Assembly (NCBI RefSeq): GCF_014356525.2 | Contig: NC_052505.1 | Location: 5,649,836-5,713,835, forward strand | Length of the DNA: 64,000 nucleotides | From: Nilaparvata lugens | Taxonomy: Eukaryota; Arthropoda; Insecta; Hemiptera; Delphacidae | Reading direction: 5' to 3' | Shown: positions 1-12,300 of the stretch, in pieces | Layout of the letters: every line of letters begins with the position of its first letter | How positions within the stretch are numbered: the first letter of the stretch is position 1 | Made by a program: the position numbers and the translations under genes | The notes under the pieces: model-generated | Seen by the model: the letters and a program-made list of their open reading frames with translations, nothing else | Told to the model about the DNA's origin: nothing | Databases searched by the model: none

Positions 1-141
1 AATCGACAGTTTAAACAGTATTTTTCAATTTGGTAAACAATAAATGTCAAATGACTAGTGATCTTTCCTTTCTAATAAAAAGGACAAGAATATGTACTAA
101 ATATGTATTCATTTGAATATAGAATTATATTATTTACTCAC

Positions 142-327
142 ATATACATCATATTGTATCTTAATCAAATGGCATCCTCTTAGGTTGGTGGGTGGAAGTG
201 GGGGAACGTAGAGCTGTTCATTGGTCCACTCGTCTGTCTCTCCAGGTCGTATTTTGCCTCTACTCAGAGACGCCAGCTCTCTTGTCTCTGACTGCAAAAC
301 CTTGCCTCTCGCTTTGTATTGAATAGT
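142..327 (-). CDS. ARRDC exon 5 (arrestin C lobe)
   Basis: 62 codons in phase 0 (TTTTCTAG acceptor, TAT|GTGAGT donor). It encodes TIQYKARGKVLQSETRELAS, then RPGETDEWTNEQLYVPPLPP and TNLRGCHLIKIQYDVY. This matches the ARRDC layout W....L.IPP.PPT.L..C.(L/I)I.(I/V).Y. The gene continues past the left edge. Confidence 0.92.
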
Positions 328-3300
328 CTAGAAAAATACATTAATACGTCTTATTTTTATGCGACAAAATCAACCTAATAATCGAAGCATAGCAGAAATG
401 TGTTATCAGGGAGAGGTTTTTAAAAAGAAGTGCAAATTTTTGAAGGTGATGCCCATTCGATGCTAATGGGGGAATTCTTCTTCTATGAATGGCTGTTCTT
501 TGTGTAACCATCCAGCAGTGCGGCCTCAGGTTAAAGACTTACATGCTCTAAAGACATTGCTTTGTTTCGAATAATTGTGCTGTCTTCGGTGTTCAGAATT
601 AATTGATTTTTTTGTCAATTATTTATTTTGCAGTTGGAAAATTATCTTTATAAATAAAATGACGCATCGCGCCTCTTCAGGTGTGCATCCAGCTTAAGTG
701 TGTCATGACATTCATTAAACTATTTGGCGGTACGAAGTTCGCCGGGCCAGCTAGTTTCATATAGTTTCAGCCTCTCCTCTCAATTTAATCGAATCCAGTC
801 TATTTCTTCATTTATTATTGTATTGAGTGATGAAGATATGTTGGTTTTAACAAGAAACTGCTATCCTGTGTGATAAAAATCTAGTGATTGTGGATGTGAC
901 AAAAATAAAACTATATTTTTTCAATTGTTATATTAAATAAATTAATGGATAGTTCCTTGTGAAATAGAGTCAAGTGTACAATTAAAGCAACGTTTACACC
1001 AAAGTTATTAACAAAATGTTAATAACTCAATCCTTATTACGGTATAGATTATTCTATTAGATTGAACATAACTTATCATATGTGTTTCTCAAGTTTATTT
1101 ATTTATTTATTTATTTCAAAAAAAATTATTTATTTAGTCCAAAAATAAATATAAGATGCAAATTTTAAATTTATAGAAAAATTAAAACACCAAATTATAG
1201 TTAAATATTACACTCAATTATCACTGCACATTGTATTAAGTTATTTTATGAATTTTGAAGCCAAAAATACACACAAATTCTCACAAGTTCCGTCCAATCT
1301 AATAGAATCTTTAAGGATCAAGTTAATAACATTTTGTTAATAACTTTGGTGTGAAACCAGCTTTGGTGTGAACCCAGCTTAAGTGTAAGTGTAAGTGTAA
1401 ATGACTTACTTCGGTAAGTGCAGCTTTCGTGGCTTTGATGGTGACTTTGCTCTGATTACTGACAACAGCTGTGATTCCTATGGTTTCACCCGGCACATAA
1501 CCGCCTCTGTCCAATGACACTCGACACACCACTGGTCCAGAGTTAACGCAGCTCACTCCAAGTTTGTGCTCGATTTCACAACGGAATGGTTGCTGCAAAC
1601 ATACACAAACATATACACTCAGTACCTACTGAAATACCTATATAAGTCACATGTAAATGCAAAATTATTTTGTGAGATATCAATAGTATTGGAAAGGTAT
1701 TTAGTTGAGTCAATATAGACATAAAAAATGGGGTGTGCTTGCAATATATAATATATTGTAGTTCTGATTTGTTAATAGATATTATTTGGATACATGAGAT
1801 AAGTCCAGAACCAATTTCTTCATGCAAAATTTTCCTGTTCTAGATACAGAATGGCTCGAAAGCCTCGTATTTTCGGTTCATTTTCCAGTTTTCACCTATT
1901 TCCGCCAAATCCAGTAATCGGACAGAAAGATTTGCTCCCGCTTTTTTTAAAATTCTGAATGAAATGAGATCATTTGGAACTCTCTATCTTTAACGAATAC
2001 TGAGTTATAATTTTTCAAAAATGAGTGAAATTTTAAGAAAAATCAATTTTGATGATTTTTAGTTTTTGATCAACAATTGTTACCATTCAGGTGTAAAATT
2101 CTGAATCCCTCTGGGCGCATTTTTGTGCTCTACAATCTGAGATCAGGTAGAGCGCTCTATCTTATATAGATCTCCAGGTACACCTGACAACAATGCTCCT
2201 TGTATTGTGAAAAACACCTCATTTTTAGCTTCAACCATCATCACCAACTAAATTGTCGTCACATTGATATTTCGCACAATGATATGAGTTCATTAGATTA
2301 TGTTCCATGAGAATCACCCGTCAGATGCACTTCATTTCAGTATATTCTAGAGGAGAGGCGCGCTCAAGGACACCTCAAGGATACAAATTTCAAACACATA
2401 TAACTTTTGACAATGCACGGATCTCATGGTAGTACACTTCATTCTTCTAAGCTCGTCAGGGCGGTTCAAAAAGTGAGCTAATTGTCAAAATATTTTGCAA
2501 TTGTTATGGGTTCACTTTTGAAGTTTGTGACAACCGTTTCGCTGATAGGACTCTCGTTATTGAATATTAAAATAAAATTATTGTATATTATATTATTATT
2601 TTACTTATTATTTAACGAAAATCCTAAATAAATGCTGCAAATCACCCCGAAGACCTCTGCATTTATTTAGGATTTTCGTTAAATAATAATTATATATTAA
2701 TTAGCATTTGAATAAATGCATTCTCTATTTAATTCCATCTATTATTTTACATTGTTTGGAAAAGTCAAATAGGTCTATAGCATTTCATATTATGGCTCGA
2801 CTAGCATAAATATATTGTGCGATTGTTGGTAAGCCATACTTGCCTACTTGAATGCGCTGCTATATTTTTTGTAATTATTTACAAATACTAATAGAACAAT
2901 GGCTTGGCAAAAAGCTGGTCCCCACCAGATCCAACATCTTAAACAGGTACAGTATTCCAAAGCTATGGAATCCTGAAGGCATACCTACTCGCAAAATAGG
3001 AGTGTAGCTACTGACCTAGGTTCTAAAAACATAGAATTGAACTCCAGATTTTGTTTCTTTTGTAGTAGGAGAATTTATAAATGTAAATTCGAATACAACA
3101 TTCAATATTAAGATCGCTCAAATTCTCATGAATGATAGTACTTGACGAGAGGAACCATAATATGTCATCACATTGGTATAATTCCCTACTATTCTTGAGT
3201 TATAAGCATTTGAAGATGAGTGATTTCTCTGATCTGTGAGTGAAGGAAAGATTTTATGTTTGAGTGAATAACTCACCCTGTATTGTAGCGGAACGTCTCA

Positions 3301-6300
3301 TATTATAGTACAAAACTTGTTGGGACAACCTCTATCCATAGCCCGAAGTCTATCCTTAGTCAAGGGACTCCCCACCAACAAAAGCCATACGAATTTACTT
3401 TTACATAGCCCGAATATCAACCAAATCTGGGAGATTTGTATTTTTCATGAAATCCACAAATTAATCATCATGGATTTTTGCAAAAATGGTCAAAAATTAA
3501 TGAGATCTGACCAATTTTGTATAAAGTTTATGTTTCTCGAGTTTGATTTACTATTGGGTCTCTCCTCATCAAAGAGACAAACAATAATGATAAATAAACC
3601 TAAAAATTACTGCCGTTGATCTGATGGAAAACCCTGGAATTAATGAGATTTTTATTCAATTTCCTTCCAAAAGCTCCTTTTCTGCAGTAGGTATGCATTA
3701 GTTCAGTAAAATTTTCAAGCTTGTATTCCCATAAAAATATCCAAAATAATATTCAAATATTTTGATGAATTTTCCCTGTCTGTCATACTTTACCGAGTGA
3801 AGGAGCTTTGTTACACAGAGTATTCAAGGTTTCTTGCTGATTGTCAGATAGAGTAGAACATTATTAGCTGGTTTAGTTATTTTCTGGCCAAAGTAATTTC
3901 CAGCATAACTATTCACTGATTCATTCTTAAGGCTGTGCAAAGGCTAAAAATAAACTTTTTACTCGAGATATTTTTCTAAGTTTTTCGATTTGTATATCAT
4001 CAAGCTTTTAAAAATTAAAAGTTTTCTCGGGAAAAAATTCTTTTCTGATCTTTACTTTTTGAGATATGAGCGCCTAAAGTTTAAATGTTTGGGACAGAAC
4101 ATTTCAAATTCAGTAAGAGATAAATCCATGAGATTTAGAGGATAGATTCTTCATGGTATTGTTGATCTACTAGAACAAAAATTTTCTGAAAATATAAATT
4201 TTTAAGATAGTTATTCAATCTAATAAAAATAACTTTTAGTTGATTTATTTTTGGTTATTTCTAGTAAATTTAATAACTTTTTCAAAAATTATTTTTTTCA
4301 GAGAATTTTTGTTTTACTAGATCAACAATACCATGAAGAATCCATCCTCTAAATCTCATGGATTTATATCTTACCGAATTTGAAATGTTCTGTCCCAAAA
4401 ATTCAAACTTCAGGCGCTCATATCTCAAAAAGTAAAGATCAGAAAAGAAATTTTTTCCCGAGAAAACTTTTTCATTTTGATAGCTTGTTGATATACAAAT
4501 CGAAAAATTTGGAAAAATATCACGAGTAGAAAGTTTATTTTCAGCCTTTGCACAGCCTTAATACACTAGATATTTTCAAGCAAGAACAATATAATATACA
4601 CTAAATATAGTTTCATGCAAACACAGAAATATTGATTTCTTACAGCAAGTATTGTGGGCTCCAGATTGAGATCAATTGGATTCATGACAATAAAGACTTG
4701 TTGGTTTTTGTGAGTCAATCCGTTTGGCTCTCTGAGCGCCGCCTTGCAGAAGTATTGGACCCAGCCATGTTTGCCCAGAAAAGTGGAAGGTAGACCCAGC
4801 GGTAGTCCAAGTTTGAATGGAAAGCTATGGATTCCAGGCGACAACAGAACTGGACCTTGGCCTGCAAAGTATAACGACAAAATTACAAATTATATACTAC
4901 AGGAAAAAGTGGCCCAATTATATGGTGGCTTGGTCAAGTGTAGGCTGTACAATCTTTAAGCCATTCGCTAGCTCTTTGTTACAGGTCACTTAAGACAATA
5001 AAACTTTCTTACTTCAGAATTTTCAAAGTAGGTAGTTCAATCGAGAGACAGGAAAAGTAATTCTTGTAAATAAATCAAATTATATTAATTTATCCTAATA
5101 GTTTTTTCTTCACTATTATTGAAGTCATATAAAATTATGGGTAGGCCTATCTCTAGTACCTATAACATTAAATATTGTTACTATATAACTCTTCAATTAG
5201 GTACTATTATGTTCTTAAAATTTTTTGCTTTCTCAGGAGTGCTAAAATTAGAATTTAGTAGATTTCTAATATTATCACGCCTCTCATGGAGATCATTGCG
5301 TTCTGTCTGAATAATGCTGATGATAGCGTCTTTATTTGCTAGTTCTTCATTCAAACGTTTTCTTGCTTCCTCAAGGTCATTATTTATTTTCTCTCCATAA
5401 TGATCTGAATCTTAGGTAGTTTGCAAATAGGAAAGTGGAAATACTATTCACTCACAGTGACTAAATATATAGTTATTTATGCTTTTCTATGCTGAATGAT
5501 GCCCACATAAAGATATATGTATATCAAGTGGGCTATATCAAGTTATTATATAAAGTATTCACATGATAAAAATTCCAAACATGCCTAACCATTGTTGAAG
5601 TAGTTCAAAAGTTGATACAGCATTACTCAACTGATCTGTAGGCTTTCTTTTAATTCCATAATTTATATTTTTTCTATCAGGAAACTCAATAGTTTTCTGA
5701 TTGAAATAGGCCTAACTAGTAACACGGAGTAAGGAGCATTTAATAATATTAAAGAATAACGCCTTTCTTTATTTTGTGCTAGTATAGTTAGTAGCCTACC
5801 TTTCTTTATTGCCATTTGATTTTTATGTCTTTCTCAAGTATCAGGATTTCACATAATTACCGGTTTAACCAAAACCGGTCGTATCTTGAAGAAGAAAAAT
5901 GGTACTATAGTTATTTCAATTAAAAACTATTAAGTATCCCTATAAAAAAAAAAAACTATGGAATCGGAAGAAAGCCTAGCAATAAAAGTATTTTCATTAC
6001 CGTACTATATTCTGATCGATCTAATCTAAAAAAATCACTATAAATAATATTTATTGTTTTGTTTTTTACTTTGATAATGTAACAAAAAAATAAGTGAGAA
6101 TGTTTAATAGCATTTTCTTCCAACCAGTAAGAATTGACGATAGGTGCAAAAATAACACTTACCTGGTTCTCCTAATAGCCTCAATCGGAAATCAATGTAA
6201 TTTTCTCTATCGTAGACTCGTTCTTGTCTTTGACTACGCAATCTAACTACTCCCTCGCCTACGACGTGGAAATGAAGACCTGAAAAAATTGAGATGAAGA

Positions 6301-9300
6301 TAAATTAACATCTATAAAAATGATGCTACTTAGTTGAAATTTGATTTGAATCGAGAAAAATTATGAATGAAAATGTATAACTCAAACAAAAAAATGTTAT
6401 TTACACTAACTGTAGCTCCAATAATATATCAAATCTGGTTATTGTGAAAAATAGCTATAATAAAAATCCTCAGAATTAGGGCCAGATCATCCCCAGTATA
6501 GATATTGTATGATATTATTCCACCTGGATAAACTCAACTGGACATACCAATATTTTATTCAAGATTTGAGTTATTTGTTTGAGAATTATATGCAAGTGCC
6601 AAACAAGAGATTTGATGGCATATTCTAAATGAAAGAGTTCACATGTAGGCTACTGTATTCTGTACGATTTAACTTAAATTTGGTAAACCACAAGATTTAA
6701 GTAATAATTAATATTGCGGACTAGTAGGCCTATCAGTTATAAAAGGGCATGACCACATTAGGTAAGCGTTTTTTCAGACTTTTTTAGAGTCGGCAGGGCA
6801 GGCAGCTCTCCAATTAGCTGATTGGTTTGGCGCCTGAAAAACGCTTAATGTGGTCATGCCCTTTTATAACTGATAGGCCTACTAGTCCGCAATATTAATT
6901 ATTACTTAAATCTTGTGGTTGACCAAATTTAAGTAAAATCGTACAGAATACAGTAGCCTACATGTGAACTCTTTCATTTAGAATATGCAATCAAATCTCT
7001 TGTTTGGCACTTGCATATAATTCTCAAATCTTGAATAAAATTGTTGTGGTAGTTGAGTTTATCCAGGTGGAATAATATCATGTAATATCTATAGGTACTA
7101 GGAAAGCAAATGACTCTCGCATGGATGGCTCCCAACTCAGGAATTGAGAGTCCCACACAAGGTGAGCTTAGCTTGTTATACTCATAAGTCTGCGTAAATA
7201 ATGAATTCTGCTACCCTTAATAAAAAAAATTGGAATTATAAATTATAGCCATCAGGCTCGCTTCGCTCGCCATATCAGTCTAGCCAGGGGGCTCCGCCCC
7301 CTGGACCCCTGACTGGATCGTCCAAGGATGAGATCAGCAGGCTCGCTTCGCTCGCCTGCATTTTTCATTTGAGCATTTTTATCATATGTTAGGACGATCC
7401 AGTCGGGGGTCCAGACTAAACGTCTGGCTAAACGGATATGGCGAGCGAAGCGAGCCTGACGGCTTGTAATATAATATTCCCAGAAATAGCTCTGATTGAA
7501 GTAGCAGTGCCCAATAAATTTTACGGCGATAAATGCATTTCAATCTTCAACTTGGTGCCAACCTAACAAAGTCAACTCAACTTAATGACAACCTGAAATT
7601 TTTTTAATTTAGTTACCAGAACAACTGTTTCGAAGAGGTACTCTCTCTAGATTATAGTTCTATATTAACATACGGTATGGACATTTTTCAATTATAATAA
7701 TTAAGAGAAGAAGAATATACATGCTAAAAGACGAACTTTAAACCCTTAAAAACCACCCAGAGTTAAAATATTGCCAAAAGATTTCTTAGTGCGCCTCTAA
7801 AGGGCCAACTGAACATACCTACCAAATTTGAACGTTTTTGGTCCGGTAGATGTTTAGTTCTGCGAGTGAGTGAGTCAGTGAGTCAGTCAGTCAGTCAGTC
7901 AGTCAGTGAGTGCCATTTCGCTTTTATATATATATATATATAGTATAGATATATATTATATATAAATAATATAGATTTCGCTGCAAACCATCTAAAGAAT
8001 AATTCGTCATTGGACTACATATATTTATCATTATCGTTGACGATTGAAGTCCACATATGTATGCACTTCATACATTGAACTCTTACAACTTACAACATTA
8101 TGTAACATTTGAGCCTGCCTACTCTGAATCGGACACACAATTGCATCATAGATCAAACCAGTTAGCGAAACTTCATAAAGCTAATATTAAGCTTGAGCTT
8201 CCATAGGTTGGTAGCAACTAGGACTTTCTGTTGTTAGGTTGTTACACTTAACCATAAAAGGCTTCATATTTAAATGGTATCATGATAGTAGATTTGAGTG
8301 TTTTGATTTTATTGATTTGTTGTAGAACGATCTCCACATCTTTAGTGAGGTCCACATTATAATGGCTGTATTCAATTGACATTGGTATTCCTATCCTTGT
8401 CTATCATTCGACTCAGCAGAGAACACTATTCTTTTCTAATTATGCAACGATGCCAGATCGTTTCTATATAATGAAAAAATATAATTATTCAACAAAATAT
8501 TCAATCTCAATTATAGAAATTTATTATTAAATCATTGAAAACTGGTAGTTCTGTGAACAGTACACCTCACGCAGTATTCTCATCCACAAGCACCTGATTG
8601 AAACTATATACCTTATGGAAATACAGCAATAGACTGGCTTCTCCACACATCTGTGTAATCACTTATGATGAATAATTCTATAGTCTGATTTTTACGGTAA
8701 TATTGGCGTATGAAGGAGGAGGCTCCTTCTTCCTTTTATATTATCCTTGAAATGCAAAATTTTCAAAAACCTTGTATATACGTCGACGCGCAATTAGAAA
8801 AGGAACATACCTGTCAAATTTCATGAAAATCTATTACCGCGTTTCGCCGTAAATGCGCAACATATAAACATCAAGAGAAATGCCAAACCGTCGACTTGAA
8901 TCTTCACTTCGCTCGGTCAATTATATTATTCTAATCAAGAATGAACAGTCAATATTTCATCAGATATACCGGTATTAGCTATTCTCTGTACAAGGCTGTG
9001 ACAATGTTGTTCCCCTATATTTCTCCACTGCCGTTATAAGGTGTACCTCACTATAGTTTTGTGTGCTGTTACACTTAACCATAAAAGGCTTCATATTTAA
9101 ATAAAGCTATGATAGTAGTTCTGATTTTATTTATTGGATCATTGATGAATGATTTTGACATCTAGCCCATATATGTGGAATGGATTAGCATTTTTTCAGT
9201 TGAAAATTGATCAAGTATGCAAGTAGTTCATCAAAAGTAAAACTCCAATAAGGCAAAGTGTATAAGAAAAAACTACATACAAGAAAAAAACGGTAAAGAA

Positions 9301-12300
9301 AGTAGAACGGTTTTGAGGAAAATATGTATCGAACCATTTTCCTTTAGAAGAAAACTACTAGATATTATGATACTAGAAATTATAAACTACTACTAGATAT
9401 TATAAACTACTAGATATTATGGTATAGGGCGTTTATGTCGCAACTTTTACTGTTATCTCTAGCTGATAGTTCATGTAATTCTTTCCCGTGAAGCTGTGTG
9501 ACACTGGTGGTCTCGCATATTGTGCCGTTCATACACTTTCACCCCAACAAAACAGTTAAATTCGATAATAATCAACAGTAATCGGCTTGAGATAACAGTA
9601 CAAGTTGCGACATAAACGCCCTATACCATGGGATATCTACTTATGCTATTGTTTCTCTATGATATTATTCAAGAGATCTTATAGTTCTTCTATAGTGAGG
9701 TCCAGGTTATAATGATAGTGAAGAAAAATAGGAGAACAGGGTTGCTGATTCTCTGCCTTATTACTGCCTTCTATAGAGAATAGCTGATACCGATGGTGCC
9801 TGTCTGATGTAATATCAACTGTTCGTTCTTGTTGGAAATTATTAATTAAATTTCATTCAATAATGAAATATTTTTTCAATGATTCAATAATACATTTTTA
9901 TGATTGGGATTGAATATTCTGTTGATTAATTATATTTCTACATTGTTAACAACTACCTGGCATCGTTGCAGAGCTAGAAAAGGATACCGCTATCTGCTTT
10001 TTCGAATGATAGACAACGATAGCAGCACCAAAATTTAATCAAATACTGCCATTATAACGTGGACCTCACTACAGATGTTATAGAGTTCTTCAAGTGATCT
10101 TATAGAGATCTAGATGAAGATTATAGTTCTTCTAGATGTTAGAGTCCAGGGCTCTATAAGACGCTAAGTGAAGGAAAGTTTCAAGTACTAGGTACTGTTT
10201 AACCAAATTAAATTTCTCAGAGCGCTATCTGATTATCTGCTCTGTCGAATGATGGACAAGGATAGCAACAACGAATATTAAACGAATACTGCCATTATAA
10301 CGTGGAACTCAACATAGATGTTGTAGAGAGTTCTTCAAGAGGTCCCATAGTTCTTCTAGATCCCTATATAGAGTCCAGAGCTTTTCAAGACGCTAAGTAA
10401 GGGAAAATTTCAAGTACCGTTTAATCAATTTTTTTTTTCAGAGCGCTATATATGCTCTGTCGAATGATAGACAAGGATAGCAACACCATTGTTAATCGAA
10501 TACTGCCATTATAACGTCGACCTTTCTATAGAAGTTATAGAGTTTCTCAAGAGATCTCATAGTTCTTCTAGAACTTATATTAGAGTCTGGAGCTTTTCAA
10601 GACGGTAAGAAAGGGGAAGTTTCAAGTCTATGTGCCGGTTGCACAAGAGCCGGTTATATTTTAACCGTGATTAATTTTGAAACTTTTCAAAAGACGCCTT
10701 CTCTGATTGGTTCTCGTGAAATTAATCATGGTTGAAATTTAACCGGCTTTTGTGCAACCGGCACATAGACTTGAAATTTGCCCTTACTTACCGTCTTGAA
10801 GAGTTCTTGGCTCTATGTATATAGGATCTAGAAGAAGACGGTTTTTGAAAGGCGCCTTCTCTGATTGGTTCTCGTGAAATTAATCATGGTTGAAATTTAA
10901 CCGGCTTTTGTGCAACCGGCACATAGACTTGAAATTTGCCCTTACTTACCGTCTTGAAGAGTTCTTGACTCTATGTATATAGGATCTAGAAGAAGACGGT
11001 TTTTGAAAGGCGCCTTCTCTGATTGGTTCTCGTGAAATTAATCACGGTTTAAATTTGACCGGCTGCCACGAGAGAACCAATCAGAGAAGCCGTCTTTTCA
11101 AAAACGCCTTCTCTGATTGGTTCTCGTGAAATTAATCACGGTTAAAATTTAACCAGCTGTTGTGCAACCGGGCCTATGACTCCTTTCCACACACAGGCTA
11201 CAGCCTTCGTGGAGGAGAAGCATGATATTTCTTTTTGTCTTCACAATTTTTGTATGACTGTATTTTAATTTTGTCAATATTGTCTAATATCTACTCTAGT
11301 TGTTAATGTCTAAGATTATTCAAGTAGGTATACTAATAAAATCATTACAAATTTGTGATGTGTACACCATTGTTTGTAATTTTTCATGCAATAAAAATTA
11401 TTTGATTTGATTTGACTGTTAACTAACCGTTTAACTAACTAAGTTTTATAACTGTTCAACTAACTTCAATGTTTCCACATGTTACAGTGAACTCCAAATT
11501 TGTCGCACCGTTTTACCTATCAGTAGGTACCACAGCAGTGGTGAATAAAGTGGTGCAGTGGTGTAGGTACCACAAGTGTGAATAAACGGTACCCATTGTT
11601 ACACCCGTCAAGAGAGCTTGTAGCCGTTCTGGTAGTCGACTTGAAATAATGGAAGCAAGTAATTCTCTATGATTGTTACTTCAATGAGGAAGTATTCAGC
11701 CTCAACCTCCAGCCGAACACAATGATTGTGATAATGATCACCTGTAAATTTCCACCATCTCGAGGCCATTCATCTCACAATTATTATTGTTTCGTGTAAA
11801 CACTTTTGATCTTCTCACTATTCCAAACACGTACAACCTCGTGTATACTTTGTACTTGAAAATGTGTCTCCAGAAAGTTTTAATTTTTAAGAAATTGAAT
11901 TCATTTCGAATGCGTACAAGGTTCAGAACTTTTTTGACCGAGCGAAGTGAGGTCTAAGATTCAAGTCAACGGTTTGGCATTTCTCTTAATGTTTAAATGT
12001 TTATATGTTGCGCATTTACGGCGAAACGCGGTAATAGATTTTCATGAAATTTGACAGGTATGTTCCTTTTTTAATTGCGCGTCGACGTATATACAAGGTT
12101 TTTGGAAATTTTGCATTTCAAGGATAATATAGAAGGAAAAAGGAGCCTCCTTCATACACCAATATTAGAGTAAAAATCAGACTATAGACTTATTCAAAAA
12201 CCTTAAAGAGATATAGACCCACAATGCCTATGCCTTCCCGAGCGATAGCTCTTACTTGAATTTGAAGGCCGCCATTGGGGTATTTTAGCACGAGATATTA

